A stretch of 64,000 bases of DNA from Mucor racemosus (GCA_027405735.1 JAPEHQ010000007.1:1265001-1329000); one strand, 5' to 3'; counted from the stretch's first letter, positions 47,336 to 58,937 are shown. Numbers and translations: made by a program. Notes: generated from the sequence alone by a model not told the origin.

Positions 47336-48071
47336 TAAATAGATCATTACATTATTCCCCTTTATCCTGGTTTATCTTGCTAAATTGAAATTTTGGAGCA
47401 ACACCATCAAATTTTAAAATTAGTAAAAGTTTCATTAAAGGATTGTTTTGAGGTTTTAAAAAACAGTTTCTAAACACTAAATGGTTTTACTATATCTCTT
47501 AATAATTCATCTATATTTACTATTTTTCCTTAAATGATAAAATGGATTGCTCGTTGATGTATGACAACCCTTTACAGTGTCATACAATTTCAAGACACCG
47601 ACTTGAAATAGTATGTATTTTAGACATTGACTATAGTTATCATATATATATATGAAAATTCCAAGAAGCTCTTTACTTGGCAAGTGCTTACTGTATCAAT
47701 TTATATTATCTATTTGTTCAATTATAACTCCATTCAAATTTCTTTAACGTAAATGTAGATCAAGTTGATGCGGAAATGAAAGAATTAAATTTCTTCATCT
47801 CGTATGATTGGCAAAGCTATTGCTTGTCATAGCAACATGTAAATCACATATCTGACTTGAAATCAATTAAATATAATGTTTACAGTTGCACAAACTATGA
47901 TATATCTTCATTTGCTTACTACTTGCCTTGTAAGTTTGCATTTATATCAATGTTTCTTTATCAAATGTTCTTATTCATGTGACTGTTGAGGCAATTTGAT
48001 GGTCTTCAAGAGATGTTGCAAGCCTGTTAGCCACATTTGAATTATTTCTTTTCGTTTGAATTTAATACCAC
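47336..48071. other. Intergenic, no gene seen
   Basis: About 735 bp of AT-rich DNA with a short TA run at 47643-47652. No coding frame or repeat recognised. Confidence 0.5.
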
Positions 48072-49215
48072 ATGGAAACAAAACCAAAAAGACAAGTCTT
48101 CCAACCTTATATTCCAGTGCATAGACGTAATCAACCCGAAAAAGTTATTGCACCATCACCACCACCAACATCTGTTCGTGCTTCACCGAAAGAGGAAACC
48201 GAAGTTAAACGACGTGGAAGAGGCCAATTCAGAGCTCCTTTAAATGAAGAGAATGAAATAGCATCAAATGCTAACAAGTGCCCAAGAGTAGATCCCAAAT
48301 CCTCGGGAACAGATGTAATTACTCGTATAAAAAGATTGAATGACCCATGATTGCTTACCCGACATACTTTAGATGCCCATCGAAAAATTGACCGAAAAAG
48401 TTAAGAAATTAGCAACTGAGACTAATGACGATAAAGAAGATTGGGAAGAAGAATGGGAAGCAGCGATTGATAAAGTTGATACGAAAGTGGAATTGAAAAA
48501 ACCGGTTATTGCGAAGGAACCAACATCATTGATTAACGGTAATATGCAGAAAAGCGAAATGAAAATACGGGTTTATTAAAATGGATATATATCAGATGAT
48601 GAATTAACGACCACGCTGGATTGTTACGATTTTCCAAATACTTTCAAAACGCATCATTTACAAGACATGTTTAGAGAATATGAATCAATGAAGGGTGGTT
48701 ACAGTATAAAATGGGTGGATGATACTCGAGCATTGATTGTTTTTGAACATCCGAATACAGGTAATTACCATTTCTTGCCGTTAAACTGGCTACTGATAAA
48801 ATGAAATTTATTTTGTAGCCAAAAAAGCATATATAGATCATATAAATAGCCCATTCGTGAAAATCCGACCTTATAAAGGTCAAATAGATAATAAGCGTAA
48901 GTACTTTTTTCGGCACATTTTCAAAGATCGAGCCTTTAATTTTGTAATTCTAGCATCTGGTCCTGTTCCACGTCGACCAGTAACAACCGATATGGTTGCT
49001 AGAAGATTAGTGCATAGCGCTTTGGGTGTGAGATCAACAAAAACTGCTGAGCAGCGACAAGCAGAAAAAGAATTGTTGAAAGCAGCAAAAGGTATGACGC
49101 ATTTTCGCAATATTTGTCTCATTCTAACCTGCGATTGGTATTAGAACAACGTCTTGCTCAAAAAGCAAATAATGCAGCCAGAGAGAAGCAGATTGCTAGC
49201 GCATTCGACGAGTAA
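48072..49215 (+). CDS. R3HCC1/R3HCC1L-like protein (RRM-like C-terminal domain)
   Basis: Six exons (48072-48314, 48373-48538, 48596-48760, 48819-48896, 48954-49091, 49145-49215) close in frame at 286 aa. The N-terminus is basic with RRGRGQFRAP; an acidic Trp-containing patch follows (DWEEEWEAAID). The best match to the family is LDCYDFPNTFKTHHLQDMF, YSIKWVDDTRALIVFEHP and the RRPVTTDMVARRLVHSALG block, the same order as in the C-terminal half of animal R3HCC1L. A Lys/Glu/Ala-rich coiled-coil end (AEQRQAEKELLKAAKEQRLAQK) completes it. The R3H motif proper is not evident. Function in fungi is unknown; a nucleic-acid-binding role is plausible. Confidence 0.75.
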
Positions 49216-49674
49216 AAATTTCACCGAATCTCTCATATAATTAACTAGCTATTTTCGATTTTCGTAGAAAATTAAAAAAAAAAAACCCTCCAAATCATCA
49301 TCTCTTGAATTCCAGATTTAGAATTTCATACTAATTTTTGGTCGTTCTATTTCGGTTTTTTATGGTGTATCGATAAAAAAAAAATGAAGCAGCTTTAATC
49401 ACAACAGTCATCTCTGTGTAAATTGCAAACCAACAAAGGGAGTGCGTTCTATTCCTACAATTTAACCAGAAAATCAATGGGATGTTAAAGTTTTGATTCT
49501 GGATACTGTAATAGCTGTAATATATATTTAAACTTTTAGCCCATTTGAATCAATATCCATGAATCACAAGCATTTTTTTTGGTTGCTTTATATTTTAAGC
49601 GGACAAGGAGGTAGTTTCACTCAAAAATGTGTGCTCTATTCCTTTAAAAACAGCTGTTAGCTAATGAAATCAAG
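49216..49674. other. Intergenic, no gene seen
   Basis: AT-rich spacer between the last intact gene and the repeat domain. Homopolymer A runs at 49272-49284 and 49375-49384. No coding content. Confidence 0.5.
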
Positions 49675-50020
49675 ATGTCTTCTTCGTATATCTACCATGC
49701 ATTAAGTCCAACTTCCAAATTCAATTTTGAATCATTATTTGATTTTATAAAAAATTCCAAAGAATATCTGAAACAATCCATACAAAATAGTTTAAAAAAT
49801 CAATCGTTTTCATCTTCCTATTTCACAGCAACTCGAGGAAGGCTGAACTATTGCAATTTTGTGGGACAACACTAGACGTACCTACTATTACAACGATAGC
49901 TCATTTGGATTCATATTCGACGATAGCTGGTGAGCTTACTGACCTTAGTAGGTGTAAATAGCAGGTAGCCAAATTGTTGTTCAAACTTCAAGCTTAACGA
50001 ATGCACAATGACCCATGAAA
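49675..50020 (+). pseudogene. Gene fragment (copy at 54960-55260)
   Basis: Open from 49675 to the stop at 49873 (LSPTSKFNFESLFDFIKNS..., RGRLNYCNFVGQH), then homology continues in another frame (VPTITTIAHLDSYSTIAGEL) to a TAG near 49960. The copy at 54960-55260 carries the same layout with its own lesions (VPASTTGGYLDLYPSKTREL). Conserved codon structure between two damaged copies suggests a once-functional coding sequence, but the protein is not recognised. Confidence 0.45.
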
Positions 50021-50244
50021 GCTGATATCTGTGTTATGTCAACATTATAACGTAGGTCGCACATCCAATGTCTTGGTCCATATTCGGTGTTATAGTAAAT
50101 CAACATGCGTGCTATATCAGAAGTTTACCCAGATATAGAAATCCAGGAACAACTATTAAAATCCAACATGGCATGACATTTAGTAACTCATGCTAAATGT
50201 CATACATAACCACTAGTATTAACAGCAACTATCAGGAAGTCTCT

Positions 50245-50955
50245 TATACTGTAGTATCGTATATCTAATTTTTAAAGCATTTTTTTTAACTTTTCTTATA
50301 TTTAACCACGTACGGTCTGAAAATTCAGTTTTTTGTAGCGGACATTTTCGAGGCTCATTTTACCCTTACCAACACTCATGATTTAGATCAAAAATCAGAA
50401 AAATCAAATTTTGATACCAAAATCAACGTTTAAATATACTACAGTGTGAGAGAAAATTGTCGGCATAGCTAATATGCATTTTATAAAAGCTTAATATTAA
50501 ATGTTAAGTAATGAAAATTTGTACTTTTGGCCCAAAAACGGTTTTTTGATTAAAGGATTTTCATGTAATATTTTACAATAAAAATGTGTATTATTTTTTA
50601 TTGAGCAAATAGAGCGCTAAATTCTGTATATGTGTATATTTTTTGTTTTCATAATTGGTAGTATAACTAACCCTAAATTTGCAAAATCAGAAAAAAAAAT
50701 TTAAAAAATGTCAAAATTGATGATCTGGAGAAGAATAATTTTTGAAATTAACATTCCGCTTATAAGCCTTGTAAGACTTAAAAATAAGAGATTTTATAAT
50801 ACTTGAGAACTTTTTCAAGAATTAATGATGCTGTACCCACTTGATTCAAGCTTATTACTGTAAATATTTATACATGTTAATATTGTGTGGTAGTTTATTT
50901 GATAATAATATAGTCTTACTTGATAATTAATGCGCTAGAGGTGATTTACATTAAG
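50245..50955 (-). repeat. R1 repeat, copy B
   Basis: Inverted copy of the R1 core, about 93-95% identical by eye to 53789-54440 and 60850-61530. It ends on the left directly against a piece copied from the 37.6-kb fragment (50120-50225) and on the right (its 5' side) continues into the dynein-like fragment at 50970-51225. Confidence 0.75.
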
Positions 50956-50969
50956 TTTTAGTCCTACCG

Positions 50970-51225
50970 CCTCCAACATCATCATAAACGTAAACATGGC
51001 CATCACTGGAATCTATTGCCACCTTTTTACCCTCTTTGTGCCAAGTGCCAAGCCAATGTATTCGATGCTTTACCAGAACCTGCTTCAGTAATTTACAAAT
51101 GATTCCTCGGTATTTGCATTCTTATTCCATAAATTAAATTGACCGGTTTTATCTACAGCAGTACCAAACGTATCATCATCCCGCCTTATGATAAATGTTA
51201 ATCTAAAATCAGAAACATCCCATTG
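50970..51225 (-). pseudogene. Dynein intermediate chain-like WD40 fragment, copy B
   Basis: Reading minus strand, DDDTFGTAVDKTGQFNLWN is followed after a stop and small frameshift by SGKASNTLAW, then KKVAIDSSDGHVYVYDD. This matches the C-terminal WD repeats of cytoplasmic dynein intermediate chain (pattern ..TVDGTGKFDLWNLN.. GSGKALNKLAWDKEGKKVAIGSSDGHVYVYD). Premature stops show it is not a working gene. It lies at the 5' side of R1 copy B in the same orientation as in copies C and D. Confidence 0.7.
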
Positions 51226-51360
51226 TCATTGTTATAAACTATAAAAAGCTTGATCTTTAAAAGTACAGCAATTAAATAAAAAAAACAAAATGATATTAAT
51301 AGCATATGGTGAGTATATAACATCAAAGTAAGTTTGATTAAGTATGCTTTCAAACGTCAA

Positions 51361-51522
51361 CCCCTTTTAAAAATCCTAAGGCAAACACAACATCTTGGTC
51401 CTGTAATTTCTATCCATCAAAATGTTGCGATTGATTTCCACTACACAATGCATGCACCTTTTATCAATCTTGACCTCGATGTAGATTGGGTATCAGTTTT
51501 TTACCAGTTGTACTTTCTCTGA
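51361..51522 (+). pseudogene. Possible second dynein-like fragment
   Basis: Plus-strand frame with ILRQTQHLGPVISIHQN and PFINLDLDVDWVSVFYQL. The order GPVTSIHFHP... then SVDWTV+LW is found in dynein intermediate chains just upstream of the WD segment seen at 50970-51225, but here it is on the opposite strand, back to back with it. A similar damaged copy sits at 61935-62105. Tentative. Confidence 0.35.
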
Positions 51523-51603
51523 TTCATTAGTATTCGGTCATATTGAACGATGATCTGTAGCATTGCCAAAAAAAAAGAATAAATACTTCAAGAATCTTCT
51601 GCT

Positions 51604-52130
51604 TGTTGTATTCCACCTTCTAGTATCATACGTTATATCCTTCTACAGTATCAATACATCTTACAATCTATTGACTAAGACATGTATTGAAGCGGAAGTC
51701 TTGATATTGGATATAAGAAACTTCTAGCGTACCAAGTTTAATCCATTAATTACCAAGAACGCTCGGACCTCAATTATGACACCATACTATTTCATCCCAG
51801 CGGTTAATTAATTAAGTAGCTATCAAATCAACATCCAAGCACAGTTAACGCAGCATTGAAACAAGACAACTCACAAGCTCTGCAAGAACGGTTAAATTAT
51901 GATTGATCCATTTCAATCCATAGATTACTATCAAACAGATCTAATGGTTCAATATTGTCTTAAATTACATCTCAGGATCTCAATGTCAAATCAAAATAAA
52001 AGGCCATACTTTTATATCTAAATAAACGATATCTTGTTTTTATTATACAGTTGAAGAACTGATTCGTTACTCATTCTTTTATAATTGTATTCTTTTTTAA
52101 GTATTATTTATCAATCCTGAAAATATACGA
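51604..52130 (+). repeat. R3 repeat, inverted copy
   Basis: Inverse of 37872-38402 across its length, starting TGTTGTATTCCACC and ending CTGAAAATATACGACG. The two copies differ by scattered substitutions and small indels. No reading frame. Confidence 0.7.
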
Positions 52131-52327
52131 CGATGCTTATTATCAAATTATGCAATTTAATAGCAATGATTGCACTTAACTATGATTCTTGAGCCTATTA
52201 ATGTTAATTAGAATAATTATTACTTTGATTCAAAAGTAGACTTTGCTTTATACATTTACATTTGCCCATTTAATTAATGACATTGCGTTTATTATCCGTT
52301 ATGTCAATTAACCAACTTCATCTTGAT

Positions 52328-52637
52328 TAATCTATCAGAATTACAACATTCGTTATATAGAAGATCTCCGACAAATTTAGCAGATTTTATCTATCAATTA
52401 ACTGGTTTCTGTCACCCAGGAACTAATAATGAAACATAACTTATAGCAATATTACCACTGAAACATAACATGTTATATCCATACACATTAATAATAATAT
52501 CTATTGTCACATCTAATGGATCCCTGTCCATAAGGTCTTATTACACAATTCCAATAATTATATAAACCCATATTTAATTCATTCTAATAAACGTTATTCT
52601 TTACGTTGATTTTAATTTACAAAGTCTCGATAAATCA
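52328..52637 (+). mobile_element. Solo LTR (family L1), TSD TTGAT
   Basis: Begins TAATCTATCAG and ends TCGATAAATCA, flanked by TTGAT at 52323-52327 and 52638-52642. Contains a TATATAAACCC box then AATAAACG about 30 bp later. Close relative of 40310-40621; shares terminal sequences with 38640-38936. Confidence 0.75.
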
Positions 52638-52989
52638 TTGATTCGAGAATACGTTTTTTGATACTTAAATGCCTAAATTACACTTGAGACATCAGGTATC
52701 GCCACAAAAAAATCTCGCACTACGGCCGAACTATGCTTCCGATGGGCATAATGATCTGCACAGATGGGCAGAATAGAAAATTTTGTGCAGACCAGGCAGT
52801 CCAGATGAGCAGAGCAATGAGATCAAGGTTTTTTAGTCAATTTATTAAAGTGTATCAACCATAATATAATTAATAAAAAAGATAATTTGAATGGTTAAAG
52901 CAGATTTGAGTTACTCTGATTCAACAGAATTGCCTTATTGACGAGATATATCAATTTGAAATTTGGAGTTTGAAAGGTTCTGCCCATGT
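52638..52989. other. Spacer with TGCACA/ATGGGC motifs
   Basis: Bases 52720-52800 contain CTACGGCCGAACTATGC and repeated TGCACAGATGGGCAGA-like words, resembling the inverse of 20090-20185 at the far end of R1 copy A. Probably an R1 end fragment. No gene. Confidence 0.45.
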
Positions 52990-53605
52990 TCTTCTTTCGG
53001 AGACCAAATGGGAACAACGACAACAACCTGTTTGGTAATACTAAAAGTATGTATGCCTTTGTAAATTTCTATTTGCAAAGCAGAAAATCTTTTTTCTTCC
53101 CTATTCTTTCCTCAGCTCTTTTATTTACGTTCAAAACTACAACAAAAAGACTAATTTTTTTTATAAACTGAAACCAAGTAGCAGGTACAAGTACATGTTT
53201 TTCCTATTGTTTATTTGGAAATAAATTATTAACTGTTAATGTTAGGGTACGTTATTATATCTTTCTCGAACAAAAAAAGCGTCCAGAACTTAATCATTTT
53301 GTTCAATTACCTACGTTATAATCAATGTTTTTTTGGTCTAAAGTCGATATCTGCTTGCAGAAAAACTGGTGATTATAAAAGTAAGTATAGTATCAACTTG
53401 ATTTAAATGAATGAATAAACTCATGTCAGTCAATTTAGTTTCTAAAAAGTGTTTGTTTGTATTTATTAGTGGCCAACAGCTAAGAAGAGGAAAACAAGAC
53501 GTTGTCTTGTATACCACTAGCAACTATCAAAGGTACACCATAATTATTACTTACTAGCTTGTTACCAATAATTGATTTTAATAATAAATCAATTTTTATA
53601 GGTCA
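52990..53605 (+). repeat. Copy of the 17430-18025 repeat segment
   Basis: Aligned with 17430-18025 over its length (AGCAGGTACAAGTACATG, TATTAACTGTTAATGTTAGG). It runs directly into the dynein-like fragment at 53616, so the two parts probably belong to one element. Confidence 0.7.
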
Positions 53606-53615
53606 AAAGTAAGTT

Positions 53616-53725
53616 TATTCTGGTAAAGCATTGCATAAATTGGCTTGGGACAAAGAGGGTAAAAAGGTGGCAATAGGCCCCAGTGATGGCCATGGTTATG
53701 TTTATGTTTATGATTGATGTTGGAG
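53616..53725 (+). pseudogene. Dynein intermediate chain-like WD40 fragment, copy C
   Basis: Plus strand reads SGKALHKLAWDKEGKKVAIG then PSDGHGYVYVYD and a TGA. This is the best-preserved of the three copies for this segment, matching the dynein intermediate-chain consensus at nearly every residue; the upstream GQFNLWN segment present in copies B and D is absent here. Confidence 0.72.
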
Positions 53726-53788
53726 GGGTAAGACTAAAACTTAATGTAAATCACCTCTAACGCAACAATTTTAAAGAAAGGCTATATT

Positions 53789-54840
53789 ATTATCAAATAA
53801 ACTACCACACAATATTAACATGTATAAATATTTACATTAATAAGCTTGAATCAAGTGGGTACAGCATCATTAATTCTTGAAAAAGTTCTCAAGTATTATA
53901 AAATCTCTTATTTTTAAGTCTTACAAGGCTTATAAGCGGAATGTTAATTTCAAAAATTATTCTTCTCCAGATCATCAATTTTGACATTTTTTAAATTTTT
54001 TTTTTCTGATTTTGCAAATTTAGGGTTAGTTATACTACCAATTATGAAAACAAAAAATATACACATATGCAGAATTTAGCGCTCTATTTGCTCAATAAAA
54101 AATAATACATATTTTTATTGTAAAATATTACATGAAAATCCTTTAATCAAAAAACCGTTTTTGGGCCAAAAGTACAAATTTTCATTACTTAACATTTAAT
54201 ATTAAGCTTTTATAAAATGCATATTAGCTATGCCGACAATTTTCTCTCACACTGTAGTATATTTAAACGTTGATTTTGGTATCAAAATTTGATTTTTCTG
54301 ATTTTTGATCTAAATCATGAGTGTTGGTAAGGGTAAAATAGCCTCGAAAATGTCCGCTACAAAAAACTGAATTTTCAGACCGTACGTGGTTAACTATAAG
54401 AAAAGTTTAAAAAACCCGCTTTTTTATTTAAAACAGAGATATACCATAGTATAAGAAAAGACTTAGCCATTCAATCTTGGTATGCTCAATTACGGCGTTG
54501 CTCTACGGGCTCGCTTTTACAATTTTTTAATAAATCTATGATATGACAGCCGGTTTTTCTGGTAGAAAATGCAGGTGCCTATGATAATAGATATTGCCTA
54601 TTTTATTTAGCTTATGGGTTGATACGCTGTAATGCTGTTTTTACATTGACTGAAATGTGCAATTTAGCAGGGTTTTAATTGCGCTAAATAATGGGAAGCC
54701 TTGAAAATCCTTTTCTACGTGTGTTGTTTCTCTATTTTTGTTTTCATATTCCAAGGGTATTATTCACCGTTTGATAATGCATATCAGATTATCAAGCTGG
54801 TATTATTTTCTTTTATCTGAATACGAGAGATATGTAACCT
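53789..54840 (+). repeat. R1 repeat, copy C
   Basis: Same order as copies B and D: dynein-like fragment, AATGTAAATCACCTCTA linker, then the R1 core (53789-54480) and distal part matching 18960-19300. Similarity to copy A and D ends near 54830. Confidence 0.75.
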
Positions 54841-54959
54841 CAAAATCGTGGAATTTTTTAAGCATTGGAAAACAGGTTTCTTTTCGACAGCCGTGCCGTA
54901 TATATTCAAAAATACTTTTTAGCAAATGCGATCAAGGTTGTATGTTATTCGTAGGCTCA

Positions 54960-55260
54960 TGTGGATTAAGTTAAACTTCAACATTTAATTTTGAACTATT
55001 ATTTGATTATATAAAAATTCCATTGACTCTGAAATAATTGATACAAAATAGTTTGAACACATACAGTACAACATTTTATATCTCTATTTCTACAGTAACT
55101 CAAAGGGCTAGGCTTTTTGTGATTCTGTTGATCAACATTAAAGTGCCTGCATCTACGACGGGAGGTTATTTGGATCTATATCCGTCGAAAACTCGTGAAC
55201 TTATTGACCTTCTTAATAGGCATAAATAGAAGATAGCCAACTTGTTTCTCAAACTTATCC
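54960..55260 (+). pseudogene. Gene fragment, second copy of 49675-50020
   Basis: Shares TTTAATTTTGAACTATTATTTGATTATATAAAAATTCC-like order of codons and the end of the reading frame with 49675-50020, including the trailing AATGCACGATGACCCATG. The frame 55038-55229 is open but begins inside the homologous region. Product unknown. Confidence 0.4.
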
Positions 55261-56299
55261 AATGCACGATGACCCATGGATACTAATACTGAATCTAAAA
55301 TACTTTGAATAGATATTCATATATATGTCCATGTAGAGACGCAGCTTACTTGGATTAGTATTTGTAGATACCGTATGTATTTAAATTGTTTTCAATAAAA
55401 GTATGCAGCAAATTATAGATGCACTTCGACGATAATTTTCTCAATATACAGTAGGTTGTATAAATTGCCATTTAACACTATTGTGTGGAAGATGATGCGT
55501 ACCTAACTCTCTTGCAAAGTCGAAAATTACTTGGATCAAAATTCCCCAGGATACGGTTTTGTTGTCACTTGAATTTTGAATGGTTTCAGATGGTTCTCGG
55601 ATGTTTTTCAAAACTTTTCGCCCAATATTAAGTCAAATTCCGTTAAACTTTCAAAGTAGATATACCTTGTCTCTATATGCCATTAATTTCTCCCTGGAAA
55701 TAGAACTGCTATTATATACAGCTCTCTAAAACAACAATTTTTGTAGCACAGATGATTGTATCTACAGTGTGGTTTAGGTTCATAAACAGCTTTTCAATCA
55801 AATTACACAAAATTCTGAAGACGTCATCAATGGAATTCAAATTTTAGCCTTTATTCAAAAACACGATGGCCCCCTGTTTTTATTTTTTGAAACAACCAGG
55901 TAAATTTGATGAAGCAAAACCATATGGTTTGGTGGAATCACGAGTCTATCTTGTATGTGCCTTATCCTGTGTTGGCTAAGACCTACTATAGTATCTCGCA
56001 AGATAAAGTTCCATATGTGGCTGATGAAGGTTAGGTGGGAGTTTCGACGTTAAAGTAACGCCTGGCGCGTGAAATTTTAACGAAGCTTTTATCATAAAAT
56101 TTCCTAGTATCCAGGTTTGGGTAAAAGAAAAACAAGTTGCTCTACTTGTTTAACTTTCTTTTAGCTCATCCTGATACTCGGTTTATTCTATCTGCGTTTG
56201 GTTCTTTTGATTATTTATCTGGTGGTTATCAGCTATTGATATCTGATTTTTGGCGCATCCCTGGCCACGGTGAGTTAAAATGATTTGAACCAAAAGTTG
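55261..56299. other. Intergenic, possible eroded exons
   Basis: No intact gene. Bases 56160-56272 look like an exon (TTTTAG acceptor, HPDTRFILSAFGSFDYLSGG... reading, CACG|GTGAGT donor), and 55905-56100 has partly open frames with stops. I cannot assign a family. Confidence 0.35.
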
Positions 56300-58081
56300 A
56301 TAGCCATGAGGTACCTGTGCAATATCTGGTATCTGTCTACGGCATCTAGCTTTTTATGCACTATTGGAGTTTTCTCTATAGAATGTGATGCCTTTTCTGC
56401 AAATAAAGTTTTTTTTCAACAATAGCTGGTATCTTTTCAAGGTAATGCGGTTCTTTTTATAAAATCTGGTCTCTTTTTACAACAATAATATCGGGTATCT
56501 TTACAGTATTAGGTCTTTCTCAGCACAGAATGGTATCTTTCCTGAAACATTTGGTCTTTTTTTATATCATCGGGTTTCTTATATACAAAATTGGGTCTCT
56601 CGTATGCAAAATCGTCTCTGTCTCTGCTACAAAGTTTCAAGTCTTTTCTGCAAGCCTGGGTTCTTTTCTTTATATTTAGTCACTTTCTTCCTGCCCCATT
56701 TGGTATTTCTTTACAATATCTGGTCTCAATTTATGCTTTTCAGGTATAGATATATAATTCTCTGATCTCAATTTGTATTTATCTAATCTTATTTATTTAT
56801 TTTTAACTAGTCTAAATTCATCTTCTTCGGGTATGAATTCTTATTTATCTGATCTCAAATCATGCTTATTTGGTCTCAATTATTCTCTGGTTTCAAATCA
56901 TGCTCTTCTGGTTTTAACGTGTCTTCATGTGGTCTAAAAGATCCACGTCTGGTTTTGCCTCATGCTCCTGTGGTATAAAGGTTTAGTTAACTGGTCAAAA
57001 TTCATCTTCATCTAGTCTCAAATCACGCTTATCTGTTCTCAATTAAAGGTTTTATGGTGTCAACTTATCCTCATCTGGTTTCAATTTGTTTACGTTTGGT
57101 CTTAACTTAATTCATGCTCACCTAGTCTTTATCCACGCTATCTGATCCATATTTGTACTCATTTGGTCTAAAGTCGTGGTCTTCAGGTCTAAATTCATCG
57201 TGTTTATTTGGTCTACATTAATGCTAATCTGGTTTTAGTTTATGCTCTTTTAGTATCAATTCATGCTTTTCTGGTCTAAATATGTACTCTTGTGGTCTAA
57301 ATTCTTGTTCTTTTTAGTTTAAATTTGTGCTCTTCTGGTTTGTATTCATGTTTATTTCATATTAATTGATGCTTATTTGATTCTAATTCATAGTGATCTG
57401 TTCAAAATTTATGTTTCTCCGGTTTTAATTTGTGCTTTTCGGCTGCCAATGTATACTTATCTGGTCTCCATTTATGCTTGTCTGATATCAATTCATCCTT
57501 ACCTGCTCTCTATTTATGAAAAAGGTACACTACTGAAAATTTAAAAAGTACTACCAACATTTGATTTTAATTTGGAAGATCTGGTTTCTCATATGCTTTA
57601 TTTATTTTCTTAGTTCAATTTGGTATATCTGGTCTTGTCTCTCTGGTTTTGTTTCTTTGATTTGATCAAAGTTACTATATTTCCTTCAGAAGTTAAAGCA
57701 TTTTTTTTGTTATCTAATCTTTTGATTTACCCTATGCGGGTTTAAGAATCAAAATGATTTGATCAAGAAAAAGCGATAACTTTTACCACCTTTATTTGAA
57801 TGACATCTGTTTTGGTGCTTTCCCATAAATTTGGTTACTATACTCAGTTGTTTGTCTTTGTACAATCGGTAATCCTGGGTCAATTTAACCTGGTTGCTCT
57901 CCATTCGTGGACTTGCGACCTCTCCCCCTTTTAGGGTCTTGTAGTCTTCTTTCACGGTAACCGGCTGGAAACTATAGCCCTTTCTGGCAATCGGAGTCGT
58001 ACTGTTTTCATAGCATCTGCTAGATTTCAGTATCACTTTATAGTATGGTGGTAAACAAGCTATAAAGTCAAATGGCAACAT
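56300..58081 (-). pseudogene. Decayed gene encoding heptapeptide repeats
   Basis: On the minus strand an open 110-codon stretch (58081-57752, MLPFDFIACLPPYYKVIL... to KGGKSYRFFLIKSF) is followed, after about 200 bp with stops, by about 1.2 kb of degenerate 21-bp repeats (57530 down to 56300). Read on the minus strand the units spell heptapeptides close to [R/K]-P-[D/E/N]-[K/E]-H-[K/E]-[L/F], for example DKHKWRPDKY, EKHKLKPEKHKF and RPEDHDFRPNEYKY; further on the flavour shifts to ERPNFVYKKPDD. Stops and shifts break the frame every few units, so it is no longer functional. About 50-60 units by length. Protein family not recognised. Confidence 0.6.
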
Positions 58082-58556
58082 GTAGATAGACCTCCTCGTG
58101 GTGTTGCTGGAAACGTTTTTTTGAACGGCTAACTATCTACTCCATTAAACCAATTATATTACAGTTTACTTTTCCTTTATCTTAGAGCATTTCATTGTTT
58201 ATAATCTCCACTCATAATTTTTTTACTTCATTTGTTTTTTCGTCGATTATTCATATGGCATAATAAAAATTACAAGGCTGAAGTAAATTGTTTTATAAAT
58301 TTATTTATTATTTCCTATTTTCTGTTCTGATATAAAGTATTGAATAATACAACTCAGCACTCGTAAAACCATTGACAGTATTAAAGAAAGGTATAACTGC
58401 ACAAAATATAAATACATTGAATAAATCCACGAAGTTTTAATAAAAGCAAAATTACGTAAATTTGGTTGATTTTTATATATATACAAGAAAACTATTTATG
58501 GTATAAGCAGTATATATATATACATATACAGTACAGTATATCCAAGAGCGCTTTGA
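58082..58556. other. Spacer, no gene seen
   Basis: AT-rich DNA between the heptad pseudogene and the foldback, with TA-rich runs at 58505-58530. Nothing recognised. Confidence 0.5.
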
Positions 58557-58937
58557 TGTTACGCCAGGAGATTATATGAATCTCAAAGCTAAAATATGTA
58601 CTAAATCATTTAATTAAGATAAAGAAAAACTTTTATAAAATGAAAGAGCACACTAAAACTAAAGAACTTTATTATAAGATCGAAACATCTTCTTTTATAT
58701 TCACATTCTCTAATGATATGACTAGTCTAAATGAGTCTATTTATATATACATATATCCAATCACTTCTAGGTGACATACATTAGAGAATGTGAATATAAA
58801 AGAAGATGTTTCGATCTTATAATAAAGTTCTTTAGTTTTAGTGTGCTCTTTCATTTTATAAAAGTTTTTCTTTATCTTAATTAAATGATTTAGTACATAT
58901 TTTAGCTTTGAGATTCATATAATCTCCTGGCGTAACA
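58557..58937. repeat. Perfect foldback: 159-bp arms, 63-bp loop
   Basis: Left arm 58557-58715 and right arm 58779-58937 are exact reverse complements over 159 bases, as far as I can check by eye. The ends are TGTTACGCCAGGAG and CTCCTGGCGTAACA. The 63-bp loop is AT-rich with no frame. No target-site duplication is evident. Transcription through it would give a long perfect hairpin. Confidence 0.9.

Noticed and set aside
48539..48595. In-frame stop (48577-48579) suggesting a frameshift in the R3HCC1L-like gene
   Set aside because: A 57-nt GT-AG intron at exactly this place removes the stop and all downstream phases agree.
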